From Pipra filicauda (taxonomy: Eukaryota; Chordata; Aves; Passeriformes; Pipridae): a stretch of DNA of 64,000 nucleotides. The translations under genes and the position numbers were made by a program. Positions 1-12,185 of the stretch are shown here, one piece after another. The stretch lies in NCBI RefSeq assembly GCF_003945595.2, contig NW_024104998.1, positions 2,971,790 through 3,035,789 of the forward strand. The letters are read 5' to 3'. Every line of letters starts with the position of its first letter. Position 1 is the stretch's first letter. The notes under the pieces are model-generated. The model was not told where the DNA came from, did not search any database, and saw nothing but the letters and a program-made list of their open reading frames with translations.

Positions 1-3000
1 TAAACTGAATTAAAAGCATCTGAAAAATATAGGAATGCATCAGAAACAGATCAGCTTTTTTTTTAATCTCTTCCACAAACACAAATGTATGATACACTAT
101 ATATAGATTTGTAAGAGGACAATTGAAGTTTGCATGTTATTTACACAGCATACTCCATTGGAAACATTAGGATTTCTCCTATATGGAAGAATTTGCATCA
201 TTTTAAAAATGTATATTATTTACCCAGTAGACCATAAGGACTCCATGCAGAGCAGTTACAGAGATCCAGAACATAATAATGTCTTGTCTTGGATAAACGT
301 AGTTTGGAGTTATCTCAGTGCATTAGATGACTAAAAATATATTTACACATGCGCATTGGTTTGGTTCATATACAGTAATAGGGGAACCATTTTCCTAACC
401 CTTCATATCTACTTCAAAACAAGAGAACAGACTGTGCTATATTATCCCACCACATGTTTATGGGAGTTCTGCATGTAGCAGGGGAAAAATGTTATTCTCC
501 ATTTACACTGTAGATTTATACCCTAAAATTTAAAGAATATTTTGAGTTATAGAGAGAAAAAGCCTCTGGAACCGCTATCTTTCTTTTGGTCCCTGTTATT
601 TCTCACTAGCCTTAAGTATGAATTTCTGCATAGTATACAGTGTGTGTTGAAGACTTGATGATTCAGTAGGTACTGTTCAAAAAGTTCCATGAGATGCAGG
701 GCTATCTGTGCCTGACTCTCTTGTGGTGAAAAGTTCCTGCAGATGACTATTAAGAGAGCTGACTTAATATATATCAGTTATAAAATATTCACACCAAACT
801 ACTCTCAGAAAATTAAAAGAAGTAGCAATTGTCTGCAAAGTTTTGTAAATAATATACAGTTAAATGACAGAAAAATTACAGTTGGTTCATTTTTTATCAG
901 AGGAAGAATGAAATGTGAGAAAAAAATAGTCCTACTATAAAAATAAACCATCAAGATTAATTTTCTCAGTTCTGATTAAAGTCACTGAGGTATAAAAAAT
1001 CTCATCTGTAACTGTACCCAATGCATGTTATCTTAAACGCAGAAAATTACTGAATGCCTTGTATTCTGACAAACTGATGTCTTCCACTTGTTTCCCATGG
1101 TGACTTTATGTTGGGTTTGGTGGGATTTTTTTAAAACGTTATGCTCTTAAGGCATGATGTTCAGACAAACATTTTCTTTAATATTTTGCTAGCATGAAAA
1201 ATGTGCTTACACTGCAAAATACCAGTGTTGGCATTACAGTCATGTTAGAGCAGTTTACTTCTTTTGCAGTAAGAAAGAACAGTTCAGAGCATTTTTATTA
1301 GAACACAGCTGAGATATGACTACCTTGTTTGGTAATCTCTGTCACAACACATGCAGATCTACATTCAGAAAATGAATAATAATCTAAGTCCACTGGTAGA
1401 AAGATCTCATCAAATCAGAACAGACCTCATTGTGCCTCTTAAAAAAATCCACAAGGAAATAACAAAAAAACCAGGAAAGCATCAGATGCATAGTAGCCAG
1501 AGAAATGTGAGATTGGCCCTCAAGGGAATTCTTATTCTCAAGTGGATGTAAATGTATTCATCAATGCAAAGAAATGCATAGTGTGTTATATACACAATAC
1601 ATTAATAAATAGCCATGCATTAAAAAATAATGAGATTTTCTACGAAACAACATCCTGTGGTGTTTAGGATCATAAAAAAGACAGTAAAGAAAAGTGGGGG
1701 GGAAGGATTATGTGGAAAATCTGATTAAAATACAGAAACCCCATCCTATATGTAAGATAAAATAAATATTTTATTGGTTAACTGTAAACAAAAGAACAAG
1801 TGCAGTAAAATGTAATTAAAAATGTAAAAGTGTGGGGAGTGATTTATTTTACCACAGTGATATTAATATTAGAAATGGTATGTAAATAGATAACAAGATT
1901 CTGCTGCAGAAACAGTGGAAAATGGTTGTTCATTTTCTATAATGAGCTTTCATCTTTTTGATTTTCACTTTAAGTACTTCCAGTGATTTATTAATAATGA
2001 TGCTCTTAGCCTTTCAAAAGCTCTAGCAAAGCTTCAGATTCTGGTACTACCTAACAGATATTACTTACAGTTCTTATGATTTTTTTAAGCTGGGCCAATA
2101 TGCTTAACAGAGTATATTTTGGTAGAAATATAGATTGTTTCACAGTTCTGGCTTGTCATGTAAAGAGCATGAGGCTTCCTTGTGGTTTGTGACTCACAGG
2201 CCATGATATCAGAGGACAGAGGTGTGTCCTGGCTCAGCAGCAGCTGATACCCCACAGGCACAGCGAAACATGCTGCCACCACATGCACAGCTTTTCTACT
2301 TTTATTTCATTATACTCAGCTGTATCAAACAATTTCCTGATGAAGAATACTTTCTATGTAGCCTATACCTTTGAAACACATGCTACTACTAGTGAGAGCA
2401 AGCTCAGGTCTTGCATCTGGACTGGTATTGTTGCCACTACAAAGTACTGCAGGCCTTTTCTGACAATTAATGACAAGCTGGCTTAATGAGTTAGAGAATA
2501 TCACAGGAAATTGTGGCTCGTGGTAAAATAATTGCATTTCCACAAGCCCAAGTGTTAGGCCACTTATCCAAGGCTTCAGGTTTACATAAAGCTGCAGAAA
2601 TTAAGCACTCCACCCCTGTTTTTTGAGATGGTGCAACACAGGTCCAGAAGATGGGGAGTGATGGCAACCAACAAGTGTTATCTGTTTGTTTAGACATTAT
2701 AGTTATACAAATAATGGAAAGGATTCATAATTCCTATGACTGCGCACATTAGATTTCAGTTAAAAACATATCACAAATAAAGCCTTAAGTCTAGAAAAGC
2801 AATTTAAGTATAACCATCTCTGCTGATAACAAAGGCAATTTAATACATCAAATTCCTTCTTCTTCCAGTAACTTCTCATCCTTTCAGTTCCAACTCATTT
2901 TCAAACACCCAAGAGAAAAAAGGACTACACATCATGACCCGAAAGGCTACAAATCTGGGCTATTTTAGAACAAAGTAAGGTGAGAGGAACAGTACATTTT

Positions 3001-4220
3001 CTATGAAAAAATGTAGCTTTATTGAAATCCAAGTGCTGGAAGCAAAAAATGTCAATGTGAAACTGCTGAACTAAATAATTTAAGTTTTCTCACTTCATTA
3101 TCTTATTCTTTGACATTACTGAAGTAAAATAATTCAACACGACAAATGCATTTTATTGATTCCTGATTGAATTGTTGTAAACTTTTTATTCCATAAGAAG
3201 GAATTTTTCTTCAAAATAATCTTATTTTTCTGTTCTAAATCTTTTCTTCCAGTTACTCCTTCCTTCTTTCAAAACTCTAGTGAAATTTCTTCTTTACCTT
3301 TTTTCTTGATATCATTTACAAGCTAGTTGCATATTGCTGTTACCTACTCAGTCCCAAAATAAGCAGAGCCAAACATGGTATTCTCCTACATGTTATTAGG
3401 AAAGAATACAGAGTCTGACTCTCAGATTTCAAGACATTTACTAGAACTTCCTGGAACTCAAATGTAGAGACTTTTCAAGTTTAATAAGGTCAATTTTCTC
3501 CAAAGAACTGGGAACAGCTCATGGGTTTAAATAATTTTATAGGTTTCATAGCAGAAGTTGTTAGAAAATCAAATTTCTATCAAAGAGACTTTTTGGTTTG
3601 GTACTTTTTTTGGTACTTTATTAAAAAACATGATAACTGCTCTGAAAAAAGAGCAAAGAAGGAAGGAAGGAAGAAAGGAAGGAAGGAAGGGGGAGGGGCA
3701 AAAAGCAAAATATTAGTAACACCTAAGATGCAGAGCTTAAGTTTCTTTTTATTAGGCCAGAGAAAGAAAATAAGTAAGTTAATGCATGCAATTTCTTATA
3801 ACATTTTCTTCAAAGTATGTGGTAGCCAATAAATATTTATCAATGCTTACAATCCTACTGAAGACAATAGAGGGTATGTTTGTGATTACTAGCATGATAC
3901 AGTACGCATAACTGATCTAGATGGTTTGCAAAAACATGATAGATTTTGTGCAAAATTTGTTATTACAAAATGTTTGTCAGTACATGTTTCACTGCTAAAA
4001 GCAGAGGACACCAGAATATTTTTTCAGGAGCAAAACGTCTTTCTTTGAATAAGTACAATGACCAGTAAAGTCTACTAGCTTGTTTCAGCTGTACTACCTA
4101 AAGTAGTGATCAATCAAATGATTGCTATAATAAAAATATCAGTGAAATCACTTTATTCCATGTGTGTTTTAATATTATTATAAATATTATTATTATTAAT
4201 ATATAATTAGTTTTATGACC
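1..4220. other. AT-rich unique sequence, no gene seen
   Basis: All open frames here are short (about 100 codons or fewer), low in complexity and unlike any family I recognise. There is no CpG cluster and no splice-flanked open segment that I could support. The only discrete structure is the GGAA purine tract near 3.66 kb, listed separately. The last bases before the SINE are an AT-rich run built from ATT and TAT words (about 4171-4208), a common insertion environment for retroposons. Confidence 0.7.
3657..3698 (+). repeat. (GGAA)n purine microsatellite
   Basis: An interrupted run of GGAA/GAAA units ends in a G-rich stretch. It is all purine on the plus strand. The open frame that crosses it (3521-3832) becomes a lysine/glycine/arginine run there and is not evidence for a gene. 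Tandem GGAA can act as an ETS-factor binding array in some genomes, but only a handful of units are present. Confidence 0.85.
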
Positions 4221-4338
4221 CTGGGATTAGCTTGGTTGGTTAGAGCATGGGGCATGGTTCAATCCCCCTATGGCCTTCACTTAAGACTTGGACTCGATAA
4301 TCTTTGTGAGTCCCCTCCAACTCAGAATATTCTGTGAT
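4221..4338 (+). mobile_element. SINE with tRNA-Ile-like head and CR1-like tail (TguSINE1-type), internally deleted
   Basis: The head resembles tRNA-Ile: an A-box-like stretch TTAGCTTGGTTGG starts near 4227, followed by TTAGAGCATGG, and a B-box-like GGTTCAATCCCCC starts at 4256. The tail reads TTGGACTCGATAATC, then TCCAACTCAGAATATTCTGTG, the kind of 3' end shared with CR1 LINEs. That composite is the known TguSINE1 design. Compared with an intact tRNA-Ile the anticodon-arm region between the boxes is missing (roughly 20 bp), so this is a decayed SINE, not a tRNA gene. A weak direct repeat, TTTATGAC (4212-4219) and TTTATCAC (4347-4354), may be the target-site duplication. Family assignment is from memory of the sequence style. 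Confidence 0.85.
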
Positions 4339-5772
4339 GATAGTGCTTTATCACTTTGCAGGGGGTGCATTCTAGGGCAGCGAGCTCAGTACTGTTTCTG
4401 AGGGTCACTCTGCCAGTTGTTCCCTTGCCATGACAAAATAATGCATTCAGTGTGATACTTTGGTTTGGTAAGACTCTTGTTCTTATTTCTTTGTTTTTAA
4501 CATGTACTTACTGCTATACGTTCATATTAGAAAAAGTAAAATCTAACACAAGTTCCTGGCACTCATTAAGACTGATGATAATATTCGGCCTTGTGGACTG
4601 AAAACCCAGTGTCAAGAGTCAGCTCCCAAGACAGTTATAGTGTCAGCCATTGAATTCCTCCCTACCTCCGAGTAAATTTTTTCAGATTTGTAAGGTCTTT
4701 GAAGAAAAAGCCACAATCTCAAATATAACTGATTTTTTTTTTGTTTATTTTTTTAGAATTAGAAGCAATGAAAGTTTGGTTTCCAGCATTTAGACAGTAT
4801 TAAGGGAAGATGTTCAAAATCACAAAAGATAACATCTTTAAATATGAGTATTTAACTCTGCAATTTTTTTTTCTGATACCCTTCTACAAAACCACATTTC
4901 CACATTTCAAGAATATTTAACCAGTGTTTTTCAAAAACCTACCTATATGCAGAAAAGAGAATATTATTCTAAATATCTAGATTGGCAGGTAGACCAGCTG
5001 AGAAGATTTTTTCTGAGTGAAGATTATGCTTAGTTATTTCAATGTAATTGCAAAAAGAAATGGACAGTAGTTAAAACAGCAAATTTACAATTGCATTTTG
5101 AGTTTCCTATTGCTTCATCTCACTCCCATCACTATCCAGGCAAATCTGTTGAATGTCACCAGTGGTACTGTGGTGGCGTGCTTGTATGAAAAGAAGTGGT
5201 TAGTTCATTAAGATTGTATTACAAAACAAATATCTCCCTAGAGCAGAAAGTCAACATAAAAAAGGCGATAGCATAAACCAGATGTTTTGATATTACATTT
5301 CAGAGAAAGCATTTCAGGGGGAAAAAAAAAGAAAGAAAGAAAGGTCATTCATGATATATATACATTAAATTAGACAGGAAAAACAAACAGATAACCTCTT
5401 TGCTAAAGAAAAAATGTCTTCCAAGTACAATTCGTTCAGTCTCTTACTTTTTGGATGGGTGTTTTGATTTAGTAGATTGTACAGCAATGTATTTCAGACT
5501 TTTTCCCAGTCACGTTGTGGTGCTCTTGTCCATTTTGCAGTGTCTTCCGAATCTAAACTGTGTTATTGTTCTGTTTCTTAGGAAGTTTTGTATATTTGCA
5601 GTATTTTAAAAGGTACAAACTTTCTCATTTCTAGAGATTAATAAGGCAAAAAGAAATCCTTAACTTTCCATTGAAGAATAAATACAATTATAAAGAACAG
5701 GAACAGTGAGTGTCTGATCTTTCACATAGTCTTGGAATGACACTTTTTATGCTTGAAATGCTTATTCATGTA
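4339..5772. other. Unique AT-rich sequence, no gene seen
   Basis: No open frame of note, no repeat family recognised apart from the GAAA microsatellite near 5.33 kb, and no exon-like composition. Short T-rich runs occur near 4730-4755 and 4862-4875. Confidence 0.65.
5320..5343 (+). repeat. (GAAA)n microsatellite
   Basis: A nine-A run is followed by three to four GAAA units, all purine on the plus strand. It is short and probably polymorphic. No function is implied. Confidence 0.8.
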
Positions 5773-5820
5773 GAATCATAGAATGGTTTGGGTTGGAAGG
5801 GACCTTTAAAGGTCATCTAG
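5773..5820 (-). mobile_element. CR1 LINE, 3' tail fragment
   Basis: The plus strand shows GAATCATAGAATGGTTTGGG followed by TTGGAAGGGACC and GGTCATCTAG. This is the reverse complement of the very common avian CR1 3' end, so the element lies on the minus strand with its terminal 8-mer repeat at the low-coordinate side. Only about 48 bp remain, consistent with the extreme 5' truncation usual for CR1. No target-site duplication is visible, as expected for this family. Confidence 0.9.
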
Positions 5821-8733
5821 TATATACATCTCATGTATAACTTTGTCCTTGTAGAGTCTGAACTCAGATGGTTTACTTGCAAGGTTGCAGTAATGAGCAG
5901 TCATAAGTATTTACAGCATCAGAGATTAGTGATAAGTTGCTGAATTGTTAACAAATGCCATTTTATTGTCTTAAAAAGTGTTTCTAGTTAATTTTACTAG
6001 AAACTTATTTTTTTTCCAAGGAGACATAGGGTTTTATCCCCTGAGAACTCATCGAATAAGGCTTTACTCCACTACCACTCTCCATTAGGATGGAAAAAAA
6101 GGCAAATTTTTAAATTATTCCAGTCTGACAGAGCCTCCAGACAGTTTCATCTCTTAAAGGGACAACAGGTAAAGTAAATAATTATTTCTGTACTTGTGTA
6201 ATATGTAAATTAAATTTCATATATGGTCACATTTTATAATTTCTAGCACATTGTTTGACAATGATTTAAGATATCTGACCTACCTGGGGCTTCCCAGGAG
6301 CCTGAATTATGCACTTCTTACGAGTAAAAAGGTGTTTGGAAGCACCAATACTCTGGTAGCCATTCTCCTTGTAATTCCTCATAATTTCCACTGTGATATT
6401 CTGCAGTGCTGCAATTCCTTACAGTTTCTACTGCAAAAATATGCAGTAAGTAACTGCGGTAATTGCTCCTGCACAGCTTTCTGCTTGGAGTATATACTAG
6501 AATTATGCAATTAAGTATGTAATGTCATGGATTATAAAGCAAACACTTCCCCTCAAGACAGTGGCCAAGCTAATCAATCACCTTGAAATTAATTCAACAG
6601 GCAAAATTTGAGCAAAACAGGTAAGTCAGGAGGAACAGAGTTCAAAACTGTTAATTCTGGACCAGTGTCATGGATATATGAAAATGAAGTTTGCTTAGAT
6701 AAAAATGTTTTTGGTATCAAAACTGACCTATCCCTGAAAGGCATAATTTTCAAAACTGTTACAAAAGCATAAATATTTGAGAGCACAGAGAACAAGACAT
6801 TCATGAAGCTGGTGATAGTAAAAAAGAAAAAAATTGTGAATATGTAGAAACAATTATTGGATAGCTTCGCTGGACAGGCTCTACCCTGAAATATGGCATG
6901 AAAGAAGCAACTAAGCTTATTCTATTAAAGGTAGACAATTTAAAGAGGTGCCCGAGGCTCATTATGATTTTCACCATTATCATTATAATCATAATTGATC
7001 TAATATCCTCGTGTCCTGATATGTTTTTAGCTCTGCAACCTTTGCCTCAGTAGGCTGGAAATGTGAAAAGTCCCATACTTGCAGCAAAAGACTGCAATAA
7101 ATTTCACTACCTTTGCCCTTTACTGTGCTTTGCCATTTGATTATCTGGCATTCTTTGACTCCCCTGTACAGGTCCAACAAGTTTGGGGAAGGAGGAGGAA
7201 TGCCTACCGGAATGCCTCATCAGTCACAATGCTAAGCCTATAAAAGGTTAAAGAAGAACAGCATTCACATATCTTCATGGGCAAGGGTAGCTATTCAAAC
7301 TTTTATGTTTTGCTCTTGTGACAGCATCTGCAAGGAGAACATAAACTGCCACAACATGATTCCATTCTCACGACAGGAGCTCTAACAAGAACGAAAAATA
7401 ATACAAACAACTCATTCTAGGTGTGTCATTTTTAGGTGGTAATCACTTCACCCTTTTTGGATTCTGTAGTCAAGAACTGCCTGGCCTGCTCTCTTAGAGA
7501 GAATTCATGCTCTATCCTTAAAACAAAACAACCACAGTTAAATTGGCTCTCTCAGGATATGTGGTTTCATCAGATCTGGTCTATGAAAGGTGATTGTTTT
7601 CTAAAAGAAAAAGGCACAAGGCAAGTCTTTGAATATATATATTTCTTGGCCTACACTGAAGACAACTATAACATTAGTTGTGAAAACCAGAAAGGAACTA
7701 CATTTTCAATTCACATTATCAGTTATCATTACTGAGTCAGTATTATTATGGAGAAGACCGGGAAATGCTAATTTTTCAGTGCTACTATGCAGTAGAGAAC
7801 ACAATTTAAAATATAATAATACTTTTAATTTCAAAGGAAAAAATGTAAAATTTTTAAAAAATTAAATGTTCATTTAAGCCATGGGCTTCTTTTGTGCCTT
7901 TGAACTCTTTGATCTGCATGCTAAAGATTCACCCGTCTTTAGCTCTGGACAGTACACATCTCTTATATAGATCTCCATAATAGTATCCATACATTCCCAG
8001 TGCAATTTGCATTGTGACTAACATTTGCAAAAGTTAATTAATCTCTTTCTTGTATTTATTCTGTGTAAAAGAGTGTTTTCCAGGTGGATTTTAGAGACCA
8101 TGTTTTAGCAAGAGCCAAGCACTTTAATAGTCTGTTGTTAGTAGGGCTCTAATTTCAACAAGTTTATTTTAAGGCCTGAAAGCAAAGCAGAGAATTTAAC
8201 TTAATTTGATATTCAGAAAGTCCATCTTTCTAAGTCTACTCAAAGGTACAAAATGTTACCAAATCATGCTTATTCTCTATTATAGGCAGTGATGCCTGCA
8301 TGTTCTTGGTGTGGCATAGCTGATGGTACAGAGTCCAAAGCAAGGGATGGCTACACCATAGGCAACCTAGTTATAGGGGTACACTACCACAGAGAACAGT
8401 ACTTAGGAGCCAAGGCTTTTTGTATACCCATTAGGGTGACATGATACGGAAAGAAGAGAAAAACCCAACAAACAAACACAGAAATTAAACGGAACTGAGT
8501 GATGTTTAGATCAGATAAATTAAGGAAATATCATGATTGATTGGTTAACAGTAATAATATCTAACCTTGAGAAAGTTGCAATAAACAAGAGGATTTTAAA
8601 TGAAGGAATATATGGCATGAAGTAATTTTCTCAGTATTATTTACAAGTCACTATTTGCCTAAGAGACCTAAATTTTTGTCTGTATAAAAATTCAAGCAAG
8701 AAAATACAGAAAAACATTTTCTCATATTAGTAC
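5821..8733. other. Unique AT-rich sequence, no gene seen
   Basis: Several short open frames occur, for example at 6251-6514 and 7436-7735, but none shows a domain, a biased composition or good flanking splice signals. No repeat family was recognised. The only non-random feature is small AT-rich simple sequence near 6970-7000 (ATTATCATTATAATCATAATT). Confidence 0.6.
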
Positions 8734-9394
8734 AAACAGAAGAGTCTACTCTCTTATACGGATCGGAATTATGGGTTATTTACCGCCACCACCTGCGTCT
8801 CCTAGAACGTTTCCATCAATGCTGTCTCCGTACAATCCTAAACATCCACTGGTCAGATTATGTGACCAATACATCTGTTCTAGAACAAGCAGCTATCACA
8901 AGTATTGAGGCCATGTTACTGAGAACACAGCTGCGATGGGCAGGGCACGTCTCAAGGATGAAAGATCACTGCCTCCCTAAGATCTTACTTTATGGTGAAC
9001 TTGCCACCAGCTGCCACAAGAGAGGAGCCCCAAAGATAAGATACAAGGACTCCCTGAAACAACATCTCAGCCTTGGTCATATTGATCAACATAACTGGTC
9101 TATTCTGGCCTCCAGTCAGGAGGTTTGGAGACACACTATCTTTAACGCCGCTGATGCTTTTGAGAAAGCACGCAAGATCACCCTTGAGGAGAAAAGACAA
9201 CACAGAAAGAATTGTGCCTTACAGAATACACCTCCTAAGGAGTCTTTCTGCTGTGCCTTTTGCAACCGGATGTGCCTGTCTCGTATTGGCCTTTCTAGCC
9301 ACCAGCGCGCTTGTAACAAATGTGGGTAGAACCCTTCCCAAATCTTCGTTTGCGAAGCCCGGCCATGATGATGAGGATGATGAGAAACAGAAGA
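8734..9394 (+). mobile_element. RTE-like non-LTR retrotransposon, 5'-truncated copy 1, with 10-bp target-site duplication
   Basis: The insertion occupies about 8744-9384 and is bracketed by an exact direct repeat, AAACAGAAGA, at 8734-8743 and 9385-9394. The inside encodes the C-terminal end of a LINE polymerase, then has a very short 3' UTR of about 50 bp that ends in ATG/GAT trinucleotide repeats (about 9365-9384). A short 3' UTR with a simple-repeat tail in place of poly(A) is typical of the RTE clade, and RTE elements of the AviRTE family are known in some birds. Assignment to AviRTE is inference. The duplication shows that the element integrated already 5'-truncated, by normal target-primed reverse transcription. 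Confidence 0.85.
8751..9329 (+). pseudogene. C-terminal fragment of LINE endonuclease/reverse transcriptase (copy 1), frame still open
   Basis: The reading frame is open from the left edge of the insertion to the stop at 9327-9329, about 192 codons. It starts in the post-palm part of the polymerase: LLYGSELW near residues 1-8, then the conserved RWAGH block (residues 62-66), LLYGEL, and the RYKDSLKQHL block. The last 30 residues carry a zinc-knuckle-like C-X2-C-X12-H-X3-C motif (C168, C171, H184, C188) in the context CLSRIGLSSHQRAC. These blocks are characteristic of the C-terminal tails of many RTE-related polymerases. The catalytic endonuclease and YADD-type palm are absent, so this fragment cannot encode an active enzyme. 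There is no sensible initiator methionine. The lack of stops or frameshifts suggests it is younger than copy 2. Confidence 0.85.
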
Positions 9395-12143
9395 ATAGGA
9401 AAACAGTTGGAGATATAACAAACCAACTAGCATTTTTGAGAGGAAATCATTATGACACAAAATGTTGGCAAATGTACAAAACAAAGATGTATTGCTAAAT
9501 TATTCACAGATACACAGAGTTTAAGTCCAGAAGGTCAATTGTACCAGTATCTTGACCTCATATGTAGCATGAGCAATCAAATTTCATACTTGCACCAAAG
9601 TGAACTCAAAGGCTTGTGTTTGTGAAAGCATTCCATTCAGAAAGACTTCTAGTTTTGATTTATAAAGGCTTCAGAAGTGGAAGAACTTGAAATTTTACTT
9701 GGTCATTTGTTCTAGTATTTAGTTATCTTTGCTATTAAAAATGAGTACCAATTTTTTTATCAGAAGTTGAAAATCTTTAAGAACAATCAATTGGCTCTTA
9801 GTATGCTGGGTCTTTTCTGTCCCAGATTGAAGAGCCTTTAGTACAGTTATTCTTCCTCATGTAGATACTTGCAAACCATAATCAAATCACTTCTTGATCT
9901 TCTTTCTGATAGTCTAAGCAGGTTGAACTTCATAAATATTATAATGCAACACATTATTTTCGACTTGCAATCATTTTAGAATATCCTCTCAGCAGTTATA
10001 GGAACCTTATGTATCACTGGGTAAAAATTTCTGAGCTATTTTACTTCAAATAGGAGAAATAGGATTTGGGCAATTCAATCTGTTGACTTAGGACAATTTC
10101 AACTGTGGAATTTAAAATAGGATGAGAACATGTCTTGCTGAATACATTGACTCGGAATTACATGTCTATTCTGAAAAATATTCTGCATGTATATTATTTA
10201 ATGTTACATTTCACAAGTCACACAGGTAAATCAGAAAATTACACTAAAACCAGACCTTTTAAAAAAATAAAATTCACAGTATGACAAGGGAGGAGACAAC
10301 AGCTGACTGTGCAAGTTAACAGGCAACCTGTAAGTGCTAGCTGCTTTATGCTATCTAATTCCAAGAGGAATTTTTAGACAATGAAATAGTCCAAACAGTT
10401 CTAATTCAGGATCATTTCCATATACTTTGTTCCAGGACAAGTGAAGCAGGTGTTCGGTTGCACATTCTCATCAGACATAGATTTTTTTGTGAGCTGTTGG
10501 GAACAAATGGTTATCAGGGAAGTACAGTAACTTCAAGTGGCTGATGCCTGATTAATAAAAGCATTGTTGATGGCTACTTTGCTTCCTGACTCAGTCTCAC
10601 ACAAGTCAGCCAGAGGAAAGGTGGTCTCTGCAGGCAGGGCACTACAGCTGTAAAGTAGAAGAGCACAAAAGAATTGTCTCCTTTTGTTTTCTCTCTATTA
10701 CTGTTTTTCTTAAGAGTCTCCTTTTCACTAATGATAGAGGACAGAGAATAATGACTGGAAATTTACCCATATCTATTCAGCTAAAATAGCACTAATTAAA
10801 ATAGTTTTGCTGATGGTGTAATTCTGATTCAAGAAGAATCACAATGGATCAGAAAAGATTTTATTTTTAAAAGCAGGGGAAGGTGTGTCAATAAACGCCT
10901 GAATCCTCTAAAAAATGTAGTACCGACTTAACACCTTCAATTTCATTACAGATGTATAAGAGTTTTGAACAAAGAAAATTTCCAAACAAAGTGGAAGGGT
11001 AATATTACAAAGTAATTGTCCACCATCCTTTTGATAGAAGCAAATTATTTCAATTCACAAATATCAGTCATGTCTTTCATGGTTAATCTACATTCTTGCT
11101 TTTTTTGCTCCTATTTTCTCTCACAGGATTATTGAACCACAAGCTATTCTTGATATTGAGCTTATAACAGTATAAGAATTGGATAATTTTTCCAGTGTGT
11201 AGGAACATAGGACTGTAACAAAGAAGGATGAGGATCATTCAGTCATATACACAGAAATTATATCCAGCCATATAATTTTGCCTTAGAATGTAGTTACTTG
11301 CTCCCTGAACTAATTCCTCCAATAGATTTTCAATAGATTTTTAATCTATATTAATTCTTGAGTAATTTTGTGTTTATTCTCATGCCTGAGCTATCCTTTA
11401 GTTAAAATACTTCTCCCCATATTGAAAACCCCTTAATTTTTCTGTAGAACATCATGAAGTTAAAATTATTGTGTTAACACTTCATGTATCTCTAAACAAT
11501 GGGTGCTGGATTCTTTTAAGAGAAATTTCCTAATATGATATTGGAATTTTAATTTCTACTAGAACAGCATATAGAGTAGGACTGTGTTTAAGTTGTTGAT
11601 GCAATTGTAGATGAGTTAAAGATCCCCTACCTTCTACAAAACACATATTCTAGAAACTATCTCATGCTATATATTGTTTTTCTCATACAACTATAAGTGG
11701 CTTTTACCTTTAATACTGAATAGCCTGTATATACAACATAGCATGTTGTTAATTTATAATAATAAAGAATACATTGGCTCTGGCATGACATATAGTGTTT
11801 AAAATTAATACAGTACATATTTCTATATGCTTCGGATATATATCTACTTCTACACAGCTAAGTTGTCCAAGTTTCTCTTCCCCTGCCAGGAGATGAAACA
11901 TAACCACCAAGTTCTGCTCTATCTATGAAAAACCATTACTTTCAATGGACATGCATGTGTCACTGCAGAACCTAACCTAAGAGGATATCTTCCACTTGCA
12001 TTTACTGTCATTTTTCCCAATTTTTAAAAAATTAACAATGTCAATAGAAGCCAGAGGTAACAAAACGGATTTGGGCGATAATACCCGTTTCCTCAACACA
12101 AGCAATAAACATTTTAACAATGTTCATTAGCTCTAAGAGGAAA

Positions 12144-12185
12144 GTATCCTATGCTATGTATCCTATGCTACATATCCTATCCTAA
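12144..12185 (+). repeat. 14-bp tandem repeat, three copies
   Basis: The unit GTATCCTATGCTAT is followed by GTATCCTATGCTAC and a degenerate third copy ATATCCTATCCTAA. It is a small minisatellite with no obvious coding or regulatory role. Confidence 0.85.

Noticed and set aside
4221..4290. Possible tRNA gene
   Set aside because: The A- and B-box-like parts belong to a SINE head. The anticodon region is missing and no cloverleaf can form.
9073..9498. 141- and 122-codon frames overlapping the RTE-like copy
   Set aside because: They are out-of-frame shadows of the polymerase fragment. The true frame is fixed by the RWAGH block and the cysteine/histidine motif.
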